In this document: piece by piece, positions 1-9,112 of the stretch
Layout of the letters: the number at the start of each line of letters is the position of its first letter
How positions within the stretch are numbered: the first letter of the stretch is position 1
DNA from: Methylobacterium sp. Leaf465
GTDB lineage: Bacteria > Pseudomonadota > Alphaproteobacteria > Rhizobiales > Beijerinckiaceae
NCBI RefSeq assembly: GCF_001424705.1
Contig: NZ_LMRA01000044.1
Span: 170,123 to 234,122, forward strand
Length of the DNA stretch: 64,000 nucleotides
Direction of reading: 5' to 3'
Made by a program: the position numbers and the translations under genes
Notes under the pieces: model-generated
Database searches by the model: none
What the model was told of the DNA's origin: nothing
Seen by the model: the letters and a program-made list of their open reading frames with translations, nothing else

Positions 1-50
1 CGGGCGACCGGCGCCGAACCGCGCCGGTTGAACATGTTGAGGAGGCTCAT
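1..50 (-). CDS. minE: MinE, cell division topological specificity factor (5' end only)
   Basis: Only the first 16 codons lie in the window; the gene runs off the left edge. The reverse strand reads MSLLNMFNRRGSAPVA, which matches the amphipathic N-terminal helix typical of MinE. MinE stimulates MinD ATPase and drives pole-to-pole Min oscillation. Its ATG overlaps the minD stop codon in an ATGA arrangement, so the two are probably translationally coupled as the last genes of minCDE. The identification rests on the N-terminus plus operon position. Confidence 0.85.
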   Translation of the reverse strand, partial: MSLLNMFNRRGSAPVA

Positions 51-862
51 GCTGCCCTCCGGGTGAAGAGTTTGTCGAGGAAGGACTTCTTGTCGGTGGG
101 GACCGACATCGGGACCGCATCGCCGTTGAGGCGGCGCACGGCGTCGGTGTAGGCGCGGGCCGGGGCGCAGAGCGGGTTGTTCAGGGTCACCGGGCAACCG
201 ACGTTGGAGGCGCGCAGGACTTCCATGCTCTCCGGAATGATGGCGAGCAGCGGGATCGAGAGGATCTCGAGCACGTCCTCGATCTTGAGCATGTCGCCGC
301 GATCGGCCCGGGCAGGGTCGTAGCGGGTGAGGATCAGGTGCTTCTCCATGGTCTCGCCGCGCTCGGCCTTGAGGGTCTTGGAGTCGAGCAGGCCGATGAT
401 CCGGTCGGAGTCGCGCACCGAGGAGACCTCGGGGTTGGTGACCACCACCGCCACATCCGCATGGCGCATGGCCAGCGTGGCGCCGCGCTCGATGCCGGCC
501 GGGGAGTCGCAGATCACCCAGTCGAACTTCTCGCGCAGCTCGTCCATGACGCGGGCGACGCCCTCGTCGGTGAGCGCATCCTTGTCGCGGGTCTGCGAGG
601 CGGGCAGCAGGTGGAGCTTGTCCAGGCGCTTGTCGCGGATGAGGGCCTGGTTGAGCTTGGCGTCGCCGTTGACCACGTTGATGAGGTCGTAGACGACGCG
701 CCGCTCGGCGCCCATCACGAGGTCGAGGTTGCGCAGGCCGACATCGAAGTCGACCACCGCCACGCTCTTGCCGGCCTGCGCGAGCGCCGCGCCGAGGGCC
801 GCCGTCGTCGTCGTCTTGCCGACGCCGCCCTTGCCTGATGTCACGACCAGAATTTTGGCCAT
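47..862 (-). CDS. minD: MinD, septum site-determining ATPase
   Basis: A 271-residue ParA/MinD-family ATPase. The start chosen is MAKILVVTSGKGG at 862, preceded by a GAGGAG ribosome site; a 16-codon upstream extension exists but lacks family similarity. The deviant Walker A motif KGGVGKTTTT lies at residues 11-20, and the protein ends in a basic amphipathic helix (KKSFLDKLFTRRAA) that should bind the inner membrane. MinD recruits MinC to block FtsZ ring assembly at the poles. It sits 13 bp after minC and overlaps minE by 4 bp, so this is a classical minCDE operon. Confidence 0.97.
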   Translation of the reverse strand: MAKILVVTSGKGGVGKTTTTAALGAALAQAGKSVAVVDFDVGLRNLDLVMGAERRVVYDLINVVNGDAKLNQALIRDKRLDKLHLLPASQTRDKDALTDEGVARVMDELREKFDWVICDSPAGIERGATLAMRHADVAVVVTNPEVSSVRDSDRIIGLLDSKTLKAERGETMEKHLILTRYDPARADRGDMLKIEDVLEILSIPLLAIIPESMEVLRASNVGCPVTLNNPLCAPARAYTDAVRRLNGDAVPMSVPTDKKSFLDKLFTRRAA

Positions 863-875
863 ATGAGCTGTCTCC

Positions 876-1589
876 TCAATCCAAGGATGCGAATTTGATG
901 GCGCCGCCATCGAGCCAGATTTGCACGGCCTTGCCGCGCAAGTGGTTGCCCATCTCCTCGGCCGTACGGACGAGGCGGTCGATGCCGAGAAGCTCGGGCT
1001 CGAACTTGCGGCAGCAGATGCGGGCGCGGGGGTTGCGGGCGGCGCCGGCGATGGCCCGGCCGCGCAGCGCGCCGTAGACGTGGATGGAGCCGCCGGCGAG
1101 GATCTCCGCGCCGGAGGAGACCGACCCCATGACGGTGACGTCGCCGGTGGGGTGGACGATGGATTGCCCGGACCGGACCGAGCCCTCGATGGTGAGGGAC
1201 GTCGTGGCCGGCTCGGGCGGTGCCGGCGGCACCGCGGGCTCCGGCTCCGGCTGGGCCGGAATCTCGATCGTGTTCGAGGGCCGTCCCTGGACGAGGAGCG
1301 GCGGGCGCCCCGGTCCGAGGAGAGACACGTCCGTACCCTCGATGCCGAGGATGCGGATCTGCCGGCTGCCGAGTTCGGCGAGCAGGCTGTCGAGGTCCGG
1401 CGCGGCGGGCGCCAGCGCCGCCACGTCGAGGATCAGGGCGCGCCCGTCGAACAGGGTCGGCGAGCGCTGGAGCGCCTCGTCCAGATCGGCGAGCCAATCG
1501 GGAAGCGGTGTCTCCGGGGCCAGCACCAAGGACTTGAAGGCGCGGCCACGAAGCTGAACGGGTCTGCGGGGAGGGCTTGTGTCAGTCAC
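876..1589 (-). CDS. minC: MinC, septum site-determining protein
   Basis: A 237-residue inhibitor of FtsZ polymerisation and first gene of minCDE. The N-terminal FtsZ-binding domain spans about residues 8-105. A Pro/Glu-rich linker covers about 111-127. The C-terminal right-handed beta-helix, which binds MinD, includes the hallmark stretch GGSIHVYGALRGRA at 166-179. Length and domain order are normal for alphaproteobacteria. The 234 bp between this start and the TRAP permease stop should contain the operon promoter, but no clear -35/-10 pair was recognised there. Confidence 0.95.
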   Translation of the reverse strand: MTDTSPPRRPVQLRGRAFKSLVLAPETPLPDWLADLDEALQRSPTLFDGRALILDVAALAPAAPDLDSLLAELGSRQIRILGIEGTDVSLLGPGRPPLLVQGRPSNTIEIPAQPEPEPAVPPAPPEPATTSLTIEGSVRSGQSIVHPTGDVTVMGSVSSGAEILAGGSIHVYGALRGRAIAGAARNPRARICCRKFEPELLGIDRLVRTAEEMGNHLRGKAVQIWLDGGAIKFASLD

Positions 1590-1823
1590 GGGCTCTCGCG
1601 ATTCCTTACCAGACCATTGATGCCCGGTATGGTTACCGCTTCGTTAACAACCCGTGTTCAAAGGATTAAAGGCGCGCATTTTCCTCTGATCCGATGATCC
1701 AGGGATGGGGCACGCGAACAAGCATCGGCCCCGGACGGCGCGCGCGACGGCCTGGGGCCTGTCGCACGCCCCCTCCGGGGCCGGGTCCGGGTGTAAGGGT
1801 CGTAGCCCGAGCGACGCCCGCCG

Positions 1824-3176
1824 TCACCGCGTGGTGGGCAGCAGCCAGTTCGGCAGCCACATGGCGATGCCGGGGACGAGGCAGAGGATCAGGATCGCCA
1901 CCGCCATCAGGATGACGAAAGGCAGCGTGCCCCAGATGATGTCCTTCAGCGGGATGTCGGGGGCGATGTTCTTGATGACGAAGATGTTCAGGCCCACGGG
2001 CGGGTGGATCAAGCCCATCTCCATGGTGATGGTCATCACGACGCCGAACCAGACGAGGTCGAACCCGGCCGCCTTCAGGGGCGGCAGGATGATCGGCGCC
2101 GTCATCAGGATGATCGAGACCGGGGGCAGGAAGAAGCCGAGCAGGATCACGAGGCCGAGGATCGTCACCAGCAGCACCCAGGGGGAGAGCTGCATCGCCA
2201 CGATCGCGGCCGCCGCCGACTGCGAGATGTGCAGGTAGCTCATCACGTAGGCGTACAGGAGCGACATGCCGATGATCAGCATCAGCATGGTCGATTCCCG
2301 CAGGGTCGCGGTGAGGATCGGGCTGACGTCGCGCGGGCGCCAGACGCCATAGATGACGGCGATCAGGCCCAGCGCCAGGAGGCCGCCGAGGCCCGCCGTC
2401 TCGGACGGGGTGGCGTAGCCGCCGTAGAGCGCCACCATCACGCCCGTGAGCAGGATCACGAAGGGCAGCACCCGCGGCAGCGTCGAGAAGCGCTGACGCA
2501 TGCTGTAGGTGTCCTCCGCGAGGATCGCCGAAGCGGTGCCGTTCCGTTCGTAGGCGACCTTCGCGGCGGCGTATTCCGCGCGGAACCGGTAGACCGACCA
2601 GGCCGCGAACAGGCCGACCAGGAGCAGGCCCGGTCCGATGCCGGCGAGGAACAGGCGTCCCAGCGACTGCTCGGCCGCCACCGCGTAGAGGATCATGGTG
2701 ATCGAGGGCGGCAGCAGGATGCCGAGGGTACCGCCCGCCGCGATGATGCCGGCGGCGAAGCCCGGCGAGTAGCCGCGCTTGCGCATCTCCGGGATGCCGG
2801 CCGAGCCGATGGCCGAGCAGGTGGCCGGGCTCGACCCCGCCATGGCGGCGAAGAGCGCACAGGCGAACACGTTGGCGATGCCGAGGCCGCCGGGGATGCG
2901 GTGCATCCAGGCGTGCATGGCCGAATAGAGGTCCTGGCCGGCCTTGGACCGCCCGATCGCCGCGCCCTTCAGAATGAAGAGCGGGATCGACAGCAGGGTG
3001 ATCGAGGCCATCTCCTCGTAAACGTTCTGCGCCACCGTATCGAGGGAGGCGCCCGGCATGAAGACATACATGAAGGCCAGGGCGACGAAGCCCAGGGCGA
3101 AGGCGATGGGGATGCCGGCGAGCATCGCGCTCAGGGTGGCCCCCGCATAGAGGAAGCCGATGGCCGCGACGCTCAT
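1824..3176 (-). CDS. dctM: TRAP transporter large permease, DctM type
   Basis: A 450-residue, highly hydrophobic inner-membrane protein with the pattern of the TRAP large permease (DctM, 12 or so helices). Family signatures include the helix with MAGSSPATCSAIGSAGIPEM and the segment GGTLGILLPPSITMILYA, both part of the ion-coupled transport core. It uses a sodium or proton gradient to import the organic acid delivered by the periplasmic binding protein. It is the last gene of dctP-dctQ-dctM and overlaps dctQ by 4 bp. The substrate cannot be read from the sequence. Confidence 0.93.
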   Translation of the reverse strand: MSVAAIGFLYAGATLSAMLAGIPIAFALGFVALAFMYVFMPGASLDTVAQNVYEEMASITLLSIPLFILKGAAIGRSKAGQDLYSAMHAWMHRIPGGLGIANVFACALFAAMAGSSPATCSAIGSAGIPEMRKRGYSPGFAAGIIAAGGTLGILLPPSITMILYAVAAEQSLGRLFLAGIGPGLLLVGLFAAWSVYRFRAEYAAAKVAYERNGTASAILAEDTYSMRQRFSTLPRVLPFVILLTGVMVALYGGYATPSETAGLGGLLALGLIAVIYGVWRPRDVSPILTATLRESTMLMLIIGMSLLYAYVMSYLHISQSAAAAIVAMQLSPWVLLVTILGLVILLGFFLPPVSIILMTAPIILPPLKAAGFDLVWFGVVMTITMEMGLIHPPVGLNIFVIKNIAPDIPLKDIIWGTLPFVILMAVAILILCLVPGIAMWLPNWLLPTTR

Positions 3177-3889
3177 GGATGCCTCCCGGTGACCTTCGTG
3201 TCCGGCACGGTGTTGGCGAGGGGATCGCCGAGGGGCCGCGTGCCCGTCGGTGTGGCGCCGGACTGCCCCGCTGCATCGCGGTTGAGATCGGCCCCGAGGC
3301 CGATCTTGGGGTTCGCCCAGCCTGCCTTCTCGGCGCCGTAGAGGATCTCCTCAACGATCTGCAGGGCGAATTGGAGGCCCAGCAGGGTCATGCCGATCGC
3401 CATCAGGATGTAGGGGATCCAGAGCGGCGGCCCCCAGCTCGACTGCGACACCTGCCCGTCGACCCAGGCCTCATGAAGCAGGGTCCAGCTTTTCCAGGCG
3501 AAGAACGTCACGAAGACGAAGCTGATCACGTCCGCCACCAGGAGGCGGGCGCGGTTGACCCGCGGCGAGAGCAGGCCGGTCAGCGCCTCGATGGCCACGT
3601 GGCCGCGCTTGGCCTGCACGGCGGCGGCCGAGAAGAAGGTGGCGCCAACGATGAGGAACACCGCCATCTCGTCCTGCCAGTCGGTGGGCTCATGCAGGAC
3701 GTAGCGGATGACGACGCTGTAGCTGAGGACCAGGCAGGCGCAGACGAGCGCGATGCCGCCCAGCAGCATGATGACGTGATTGACGCCCTTCAGGGCCCGG
3801 TCGATGGTGCCGAGGAGCCCCGGAACCCGGGGCTCTGCCGTCGTGTGCGTCGCGGCGGCGGCCGAGGCCGCGTCGAAGGCGTGGCTCAC
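3173..3889 (-). CDS. dctQ: TRAP transporter small permease, DctQ type
   Basis: A 238-residue protein with four predicted membrane helices in the central part, for example HVIMLLGGIALVCACLVLSY and the ATFFSAAAVQAKRGHVAIEAL region, which carries the DctQ signature KRGHVxIE. N- and C-terminal tails are cytoplasmic-looking and poorly conserved. DctQ pairs with DctM to form the membrane part of the TRAP system. Its ends overlap both neighbours by 4 bp (stop with dctM start, start with dctP stop), indicating tight coupling. Confidence 0.9.
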   Translation of the reverse strand: MSHAFDAASAAAATHTTAEPRVPGLLGTIDRALKGVNHVIMLLGGIALVCACLVLSYSVVIRYVLHEPTDWQDEMAVFLIVGATFFSAAAVQAKRGHVAIEALTGLLSPRVNRARLLVADVISFVFVTFFAWKSWTLLHEAWVDGQVSQSSWGPPLWIPYILMAIGMTLLGLQFALQIVEEILYGAEKAGWANPKIGLGADLNRDAAGQSGATPTGTRPLGDPLANTVPDTKVTGRHP

Positions 3890-4905
3890 GACACCTGCTC
3901 CGCCAGCTTGAGGAGCTCGGCGCAGCCGGCCGACTTACCGGCGAAGTCCTTCCAGGCGGTATCCCGGGCGATGTCACGCCACTGGCCCAGGGTCTTCTCG
4001 TCGAGGTTCTGGACCTTCGCGCCGGCCTTGGCGAAGATCTCCTCGACCTTGGTGTCGTCCGCCTTGGCCCCGGCCTGCCCGAACGGCTCGAGCTCGGCGC
4101 CGATGGTCATGATCAGGTCCTGCTGGTCCTTGGGCAGGCGCTCGAAGGCGAGCTTCGACATCATCAGCGGCTCCAGCATGAACCAGTAGGAGCGCTCGCG
4201 GCCCGAGGTCAGGGCCTTGCCCAACTCTTCCAGGCGGAACGAGATCAGGCTGGTGGACGAGGTGATGACCGCGTCGCAGGCGCCCGTCTGCATGGCGGCG
4301 TAGGACTCGCTCGAAGGAATGGAGAGCGTGGCGGCGCCGGCCTGCTTCATCATCAGGTCCATCTCGCGCGACCCGCCCCGGACCTTGAGGCCCTTGGCGT
4401 CGGCCGGCGCGTAGAGGGGACGCTCCCGGCTGGCGACGCCGCCCGCCTGCCAGACCCAGGAAACGAGGATAATGCCCTTCGCGTCGAGGATCTCGGTGAG
4501 CTTGCGGCCCACCGGCGCCTTCTTCCAGGCGATGGCCTGCTCGTAGGAGCTCACCAGCGCCGGCATCAGCCCGATGTTCAGCTCCGGCACCTCGCCGCCC
4601 GCGTAGGGCGAGGGGTAGAGCGAGAGGTCGAGGGCGCCCTTCCGCATGGCCGCGAACTGGGCGTTCGTCTTCATCAGCGACGAACCCGGATAGACCTGCA
4701 CCTCGAGGGCGCCCTTCGAACGCTCGGCCAGGGCCATCGCGAACTTGCGGCACATGCGATCGCGGAAGTCGCCCTCGTCGATGGTGCCGCCGGGGAACTG
4801 GTGGGAGAGCTTCAGGGTGGTGGCAGCCTGGGCCCGCGAGCCCAGGGACAGGATGGCTGGGGCGGCGAGGCCGCCGGCAACGAGGGCACGGCGTGTCAGC
4901 ATCAT
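3886..4905 (-). CDS. dctP: TRAP transporter periplasmic substrate-binding protein, DctP type
   Basis: A 339-residue periplasmic solute receptor. The N-terminus, MMLTRRALVAGGLAAPAIL, is a twin-arginine-like signal sequence ending near AQA at residue 27. The mature part begins TTLKLSHQFP, as in DctP-family proteins, and contains the signature LKVRGGSREMDLMMKQAG with the conserved Arg that binds the substrate carboxylate. GGGAGAG lies upstream of two adjacent ATG codons (4905 or 4902). It is the first gene of the TRAP operon and is divergent from a GntR regulator, which probably controls it. The substrate is likely a carboxylic acid, but unproven. Confidence 0.93.
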   Translation of the reverse strand: MMLTRRALVAGGLAAPAILSLGSRAQAATTLKLSHQFPGGTIDEGDFRDRMCRKFAMALAERSKGALEVQVYPGSSLMKTNAQFAAMRKGALDLSLYPSPYAGGEVPELNIGLMPALVSSYEQAIAWKKAPVGRKLTEILDAKGIILVSWVWQAGGVASRERPLYAPADAKGLKVRGGSREMDLMMKQAGAATLSIPSSESYAAMQTGACDAVITSSTSLISFRLEELGKALTSGRERSYWFMLEPLMMSKLAFERLPKDQQDLIMTIGAELEPFGQAGAKADDTKVEEIFAKAGAKVQNLDEKTLGQWRDIARDTAWKDFAGKSAGCAELLKLAEQVS

Positions 4906-4980
4906 GGCGTGTCTCTCCCTAGGCCGGACCCCGGCCGCTCGTTTTTGCAGCGCAGCATTTATACTGCACCGCGTGTTCGT

Positions 4981-5005
4981 TATACATGAAACGACGCCTT
5001 GTATA
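4981..5005. promoter_or_regulatory. Candidate GntR operator between dctP and gntR
   Basis: A spaced inverted repeat, TATACA at 4981-4986 and TGTATA at 5000-5005, lies in the 180-bp divergent region, with half-site centres 19 bp apart (about two helical turns). A further TATAC occurs at 4960. The region is A+T-richer than its surroundings. FCD-type GntR regulators usually bind such palindromes next to their own gene. Assignment is by position and symmetry only. Confidence 0.4.
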
Positions 5006-5085
5006 TTTTGTCAACGCGATTGAATAATGGTGGACGCCTGATTTTTACGAGTCGGCGGGATTAGGACGGGCCGGGATCTCAGCGC

Positions 5086-5742
5086 ATGAACCAATCGCGC
5101 CGCCTCAGGCAGACCATCGAGACCGAGATCGTGGACGGTCGCCTCGCCATCGGCGCGCGCCTGGACGAGACGGAACTCGCGGAGCGATTCGGGGTCTCGC
5201 GCACGCCGATCCGCGAGGCGCTGCTGCAACTGGCGATGACGGGCCTCGTGGAGATCAAGCCCCGGCGCGGGGCCATCGTCAGCGCCCCCGACCCGCAGCT
5301 CCTGATCGCGATGTTCGAGACCATGGCGGAGATCGAGGCCTCCTGCGGGCGGCTGGCGGCGCGCCGGCTCATCCCCGACGACGAGGCCGCCCTCAAGGCG
5401 GCCCTGACGGCCTGCGCCGCCTCGGCCGCGGCCGGCGACCCCGAGACCTATTACGCGGAGAACTACATCTTCCACACGGTGGTGTACCGGGCCTGCCGGA
5501 ACGGGTTCCTGGAGGAGCAGGCGCGCCAGCTGCACCGGCGGCTGGCGCCCTTCCGCCGACTCCAGCTTCGCGCCCGCAACCGCCTCGGCCAGTCCCTGGC
5601 CGAGCACGACGCCATCGTGGCCGCCATCGTGTCGGGCGACGAGACCGCGGCTTCCGACCGGCTGCGGGCGCACGTCATCGTCCAGGGCGACCGCTTCTCG
5701 GATCTCGTGGCGGGTCTGCGCTCGATCAACGCCGCGGCCTGA
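5086..5742 (+). CDS. GntR-family transcriptional regulator, FCD (FadR) subfamily
   Basis: A 218-residue regulator. The N-terminal winged helix-turn-helix (about residues 5-70) has the classic GARLDETELAERFGVSRTPIREAL signature in part (ERFGVSRTPIREAL). The C-terminal all-helical FCD ligand domain (about 80-210) retains acidic and histidine residues that coordinate metal in this family (for example EHDAIVAAI). It is transcribed away from the dctPQM operon across 180 bp, so it probably represses that transporter and responds to its substrate or a derived metabolite. Confidence 0.9.
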   Translation: MNQSRRLRQTIETEIVDGRLAIGARLDETELAERFGVSRTPIREALLQLAMTGLVEIKPRRGAIVSAPDPQLLIAMFETMAEIEASCGRLAARRLIPDDEAALKAALTACAASAAAGDPETYYAENYIFHTVVYRACRNGFLEEQARQLHRRLAPFRRLQLRARNRLGQSLAEHDAIVAAIVSGDETAASDRLRAHVIVQGDRFSDLVAGLRSINAAA

Positions 5743-5890
5743 CCCTTCGCGGAGGGCCTCGCGCGGATCGCCGCCCGGGGCGACGACACAACCGATGGAT
5801 GTCGTGGGGCGAAGGGCAAGTCAATCTTAAGGGAGGCCCGCTAATCGAGGAACGCTCTTTCTCGCCAAGCAGCGGTCACCGGCTTTCCCC

Positions 5891-7567
5891 ATGCGCCTCT
5901 CTCTCAAGTCGACGCTGATCGGCCTTTTCGGTCTACTGGCGCTCATCACCACCGGGCAGGGCCTCGTCTCGTTGGCGAAGATGGATGCCATCGGCGACCG
6001 CATCACGGTCCTGTCCGACAACGCCCTCCCCTCCGTCGATGCCGCCCATGCCATGAACGCCCTGGTGATGCGGATCCGGCTCTGGCAGTTCCGCTACGTC
6101 ATCGCCGACACCGCCGAGGAGCGCACCAACAGCGTCGCGCAGGCCGCGACCCTGGCCACGGACCTGGAGACCCGGCGCGCGGCCTACGGGACCCTGGTGA
6201 GTTCCCGCGCCGAGGGCGCCCTCTACGACGAGGTCAGCGCCAAGCTCGCCCAGATGGGCCAGGATTGGACCCAGCTCCGGGCCATCGACCCCGCCCGGCG
6301 CGACGAGGTCCTGACCCTGTTCCGGGGGCCGATGAACGCCAACTATCTCGCCACCAGCGCCAGCATGCGCAAGCTCGTGACGCTCAACGGCGAGGCCGGC
6401 GAGGCCGCCAAGGCGGCGGCGCGGGCGGAACAGGCGAGCGCCGTGCGGACCACCCAGGTCACGCTCGGGCTCTCCGTCCTCATGGCACTGGCCGCCATGG
6501 CCCACACGATTCGCGGCATCACACGGCCGCTGGGCGCGATGACGGCGGCCATGCGGCGCGTGGCGGACGGCGAGGCCGAGACCGAGATCCCCAGCGTCGG
6601 CCGCCAGGACGAGATCGGCGCCATGGCCGACACCCTCGAGACCTTCCGGGCCAACCTCCTGCGCAGCCGCGTCCTCGAGGAGGAGACCCGCCTCGCCCGC
6701 GCCGGCGCCGAGGCGCAGCGCAAGGCCGCGATGCGCGAGATGGCCGACGGGTTCGAGGGCGCCGTCGGCGGGATCCTCGACCGGGTGACCGCGGCGGCGG
6801 GCCAGTTGCGCGGCACGGCCCAGAGCATGGCGACCACCGCCTCCGAGACCGCCCAGCAATCCGGCACGGTCGCGGCGGCGGCGGATCAGGCGGCCTCCAA
6901 TGTCGGCATGGTGGCGGCCGCCGCCGAGGAACTCGGGGCCTCGGTCCAGGAAATCGGGCGCCAGGTCGACGGCTCCACGGACCTCGCCCAGCGGGCGGTG
7001 GACGAGGCCGCCCGGACCGCGTCGCAGGTCCAGGAACTCAGCGCCGCCGCCGCGCGGATCGGCGACGTCGTCGCCATGATCTCGACCATCGCGGGCCAGA
7101 CCAACCTGCTGGCCCTCAACGCCACCATCGAGGCGGCGCGGGCCGGGGAGGCCGGTCGCGGCTTCGCCGTGGTGGCGGCCGAGGTGAAGGAACTCGCCAA
7201 CCAGACGGCGCGGGCCACCGAGGAGATCAGCGGCCAGATCGGCCGCATCCAGGGGTCCACCGGCCAGGCCGTGACCGCGATCGAGGGCATCAGCGGGCGG
7301 ATCCGCGAGATCAGCCACGTGGCGACCTCGATCGCGGCGGCGGTGGAGGAGCAGGGCGCGGCCACCCAGGAGATCGTGCGCAACGTCAGCGAGGCCGCCA
7401 CCGGCACCGGCGAGGTCACGACCAACATCGCCGGGGTCGCCGGAGCGGCCGAGGCGACCGGCGCCGCCGCGTCCCAGGTCCTGGCCTCGGCCTCCGAGCT
7501 CTCGCACGAAGCGGAGCACCTCGCCCAGGAACTGGCACGCTTCCTCGGCACGGTTCGCGCGGCTTAA
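5891..7567 (+). CDS. Methyl-accepting chemotaxis protein with four-helix-bundle sensor
   Basis: A 558-residue chemoreceptor. Membrane helix 1 is about residues 7-27 and helix 2 about 189-205. The periplasmic region between them (about 30-185) looks like a four-helix-bundle (MCP_4HB) sensor. A HAMP domain follows at about 208-262, then a long coiled-coil signalling domain. Its highly conserved hairpin tip, IAGQTNLLALNATIEAARAG, spans about 400-419 and contacts CheA/CheW. There is no C-terminal CheR-tethering pentapeptide. It stands alone without chemotaxis genes nearby; the ligand is unknown. Confidence 0.95.
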   Translation: MRLSLKSTLIGLFGLLALITTGQGLVSLAKMDAIGDRITVLSDNALPSVDAAHAMNALVMRIRLWQFRYVIADTAEERTNSVAQAATLATDLETRRAAYGTLVSSRAEGALYDEVSAKLAQMGQDWTQLRAIDPARRDEVLTLFRGPMNANYLATSASMRKLVTLNGEAGEAAKAAARAEQASAVRTTQVTLGLSVLMALAAMAHTIRGITRPLGAMTAAMRRVADGEAETEIPSVGRQDEIGAMADTLETFRANLLRSRVLEEETRLARAGAEAQRKAAMREMADGFEGAVGGILDRVTAAAGQLRGTAQSMATTASETAQQSGTVAAAADQAASNVGMVAAAAEELGASVQEIGRQVDGSTDLAQRAVDEAARTASQVQELSAAAARIGDVVAMISTIAGQTNLLALNATIEAARAGEAGRGFAVVAAEVKELANQTARATEEISGQIGRIQGSTGQAVTAIEGISGRIREISHVATSIAAAVEEQGAATQEIVRNVSEAATGTGEVTTNIAGVAGAAEATGAAASQVLASASELSHEAEHLAQELARFLGTVRAA

Positions 7568-7691
7568 TCAAATAGAATGTCCCCGCGGGCAATCACTCCA
7601 GATCCTCGCGCGGACTCTTTACTTTCCTCGGTTTCGATCGTCCAATAACCCTTGCGGGGCGTACGGAAACGGTCTTGCGAGGGAGGGAACG

Positions 7692-8126
7692 ATGATGACC
7701 CGACATCTTCTCGGTGCGGCTCTGGCCGCGTGCCTCGTCCTGCCGGTGGCGGCCCGCGCCGACACCGCCGCCACGGCCGGGCGCAGCGCCGCCGAAACCT
7801 GGGACAAGACCTACAACAGCGGCGACATGGACGCCCTGGGCACGCTCTACGCCCCGGACGCGCTGGTGATCCCGAAGGGCGCGGCGATCTCGGGACCGAG
7901 CGAGATCAAGACGTTCTTCTCGGGGCTGAAGGCAAAGGGCTTCGACGATCACCGGATCACCGTCCAGTCCGCGCGGGAGACAGGCGACGTCCTGGTGCTG
8001 TCCGGGCGCTGGGAGATGAACGGCCCCGGCGAGGGCGGAGCCCGAAAGAAGTTCGAGGGCAACTGGATCAACGTGATGGAGCGCCGCCCCGACGGCTGGC
8101 GCACCGTGCTGCACACCTGGAACTAG
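7692..8126 (+). CDS. Exported SnoaL/DUF4440-like protein (NTF2 fold)
   Basis: A 144-residue protein with an N-terminal signal sequence (hydrophobic core LLGAALAACLVLPVAARA, cleavage about residue 23). The rest matches the NTF2-like DUF4440/SgcJ type: an opening helix (AAETWDKTYNSGDMDALGTLY), the characteristic YAPDALVIP turn, a GPSEIKTFF segment and a final W-x-tryptophan strand (GWRTVLHTWN). Members are small pocket proteins, some enzymes, many of unknown role. ATG at 7692 or 7695 are equally possible. No functional partner is evident. Confidence 0.8.
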   Translation: MMTRHLLGAALAACLVLPVAARADTAATAGRSAAETWDKTYNSGDMDALGTLYAPDALVIPKGAAISGPSEIKTFFSGLKAKGFDDHRITVQSARETGDVLVLSGRWEMNGPGEGGARKKFEGNWINVMERRPDGWRTVLHTWN

Positions 8127-8201
8127 CGCTCGGAGCGGCGCCGCCCGCGCCCCCCGGCGGATGGCCGGCCGGGACGGGCTGGCGCGAGGACGGATGGCGG
8201 C

Positions 8202-8900
8202 TCAGGCCGCCGACCCGGCCGCCTCGCGGCTGGCGGCGCCGAAATTCTCGGCGATCACCGGGGTCCGGGCCCGGATGTGGGCGCGCATGAGCAGGGCGAG
8301 CGCTTCGCCGTCGCGGGCGCGCAGCAGCGTGATCATCCGCTCGTGCTCGGCCACCGACTGCGCCCACTGCTCCGGCGTCTGATGCACGGCGTAGCGCGAG
8401 CGCTGGATGCGACCCGAGAGGCTGTCGTAGATGCCCCCGAGGGTGGCGTTGCGGCTGGCCCGCATGATGGCCTCGTGGATCTCCCGGTTGAGGGCGAAGT
8501 AGACCCCCTCCTCGCCGGCGCGCCAGGCGGCCACCATGGCCTCGTGGTCGCGGGAGATGCCGTCGATCTCCGCATCGGTGATGATGCGGCAGGCGAGATC
8601 GGCGGCGGTGGCCTCCAGGCCGGCAATGACCTCGATCATCTCCTCGATCTCGGACTGCGACAGGCTGGCGACGCGGGCGCCGCGATTGGGCAGCAACTCG
8701 AGAAGCCCCTCGGTGGCGAGGATCTTGATCGCCTCGCGCAGGGGCGTGCGGGAGATGCCGAAGCGTTCGGTCAATTCGCTTTCGTTGATCCGCGCCCGCG
8801 GCTCCAGCTCACCCGAGCGGATCAGGTCGCGCATTCGGTCGACGACCTCATCGTGCAGATAGCGCCGGTTGATGCCGAGGCCCGGTTCGATCTTGTTCAT
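8202..8900 (-). CDS. GntR-family transcriptional regulator, FCD subfamily
   Basis: A 232-residue regulator with a winged helix-turn-helix at about residues 15-80 (signature LTERFGISRTPLREAIKIL) and an FCD ligand-binding domain at about 88-220, with the metal-binding histidine pattern (NREIHEAIMRAS, AEHERMITLL). It is not obviously paired with a target operon: zwf lies upstream on the same strand and a SnoaL-like gene converges from the left. A perfect inverted repeat starts 33 bp upstream of its start and may be its own operator. Confidence 0.9.
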   Translation of the reverse strand: MNKIEPGLGINRRYLHDEVVDRMRDLIRSGELEPRARINESELTERFGISRTPLREAIKILATEGLLELLPNRGARVASLSQSEIEEMIEVIAGLEATAADLACRIITDAEIDGISRDHEAMVAAWRAGEEGVYFALNREIHEAIMRASRNATLGGIYDSLSGRIQRSRYAVHQTPEQWAQSVAEHERMITLLRARDGEALALLMRAHIRARTPVIAENFGAASREAAGSAA

Positions 8901-8933
8901 GGGTCCACGACGTCTGGAAGAGGAATGAAAAAT

Positions 8934-8975
8934 ACTCCCTCTGGTAATGCGTCGACTGAGACCTGTCGAGGGAGT
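8934..8975. promoter_or_regulatory. Inverted repeat upstream of the second GntR gene
   Basis: Perfect 8-bp arms, ACTCCCTC at 8934-8941 and GAGGGAGT at 8968-8975, separated by 26 bp, lie just upstream of the GntR start at 8900. It could be a paired operator half-site or a hairpin in the leader RNA. The spacing is wider than usual for a single GntR dimer site. Confidence 0.3.
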
Positions 8976-9112
8976 GCGGAACTATAGCCCGGTTCCGCGC
9001 ACAGGCCTCCGGCGAAAGCCAGGCGACCCCACCGGGATGACGGATCCGCGGGTCTTCGAGCCGCCTGCGGCCTCACCCGACACCACCCCGCCCTGATCGG
9101 CGGGGGCGTCTC

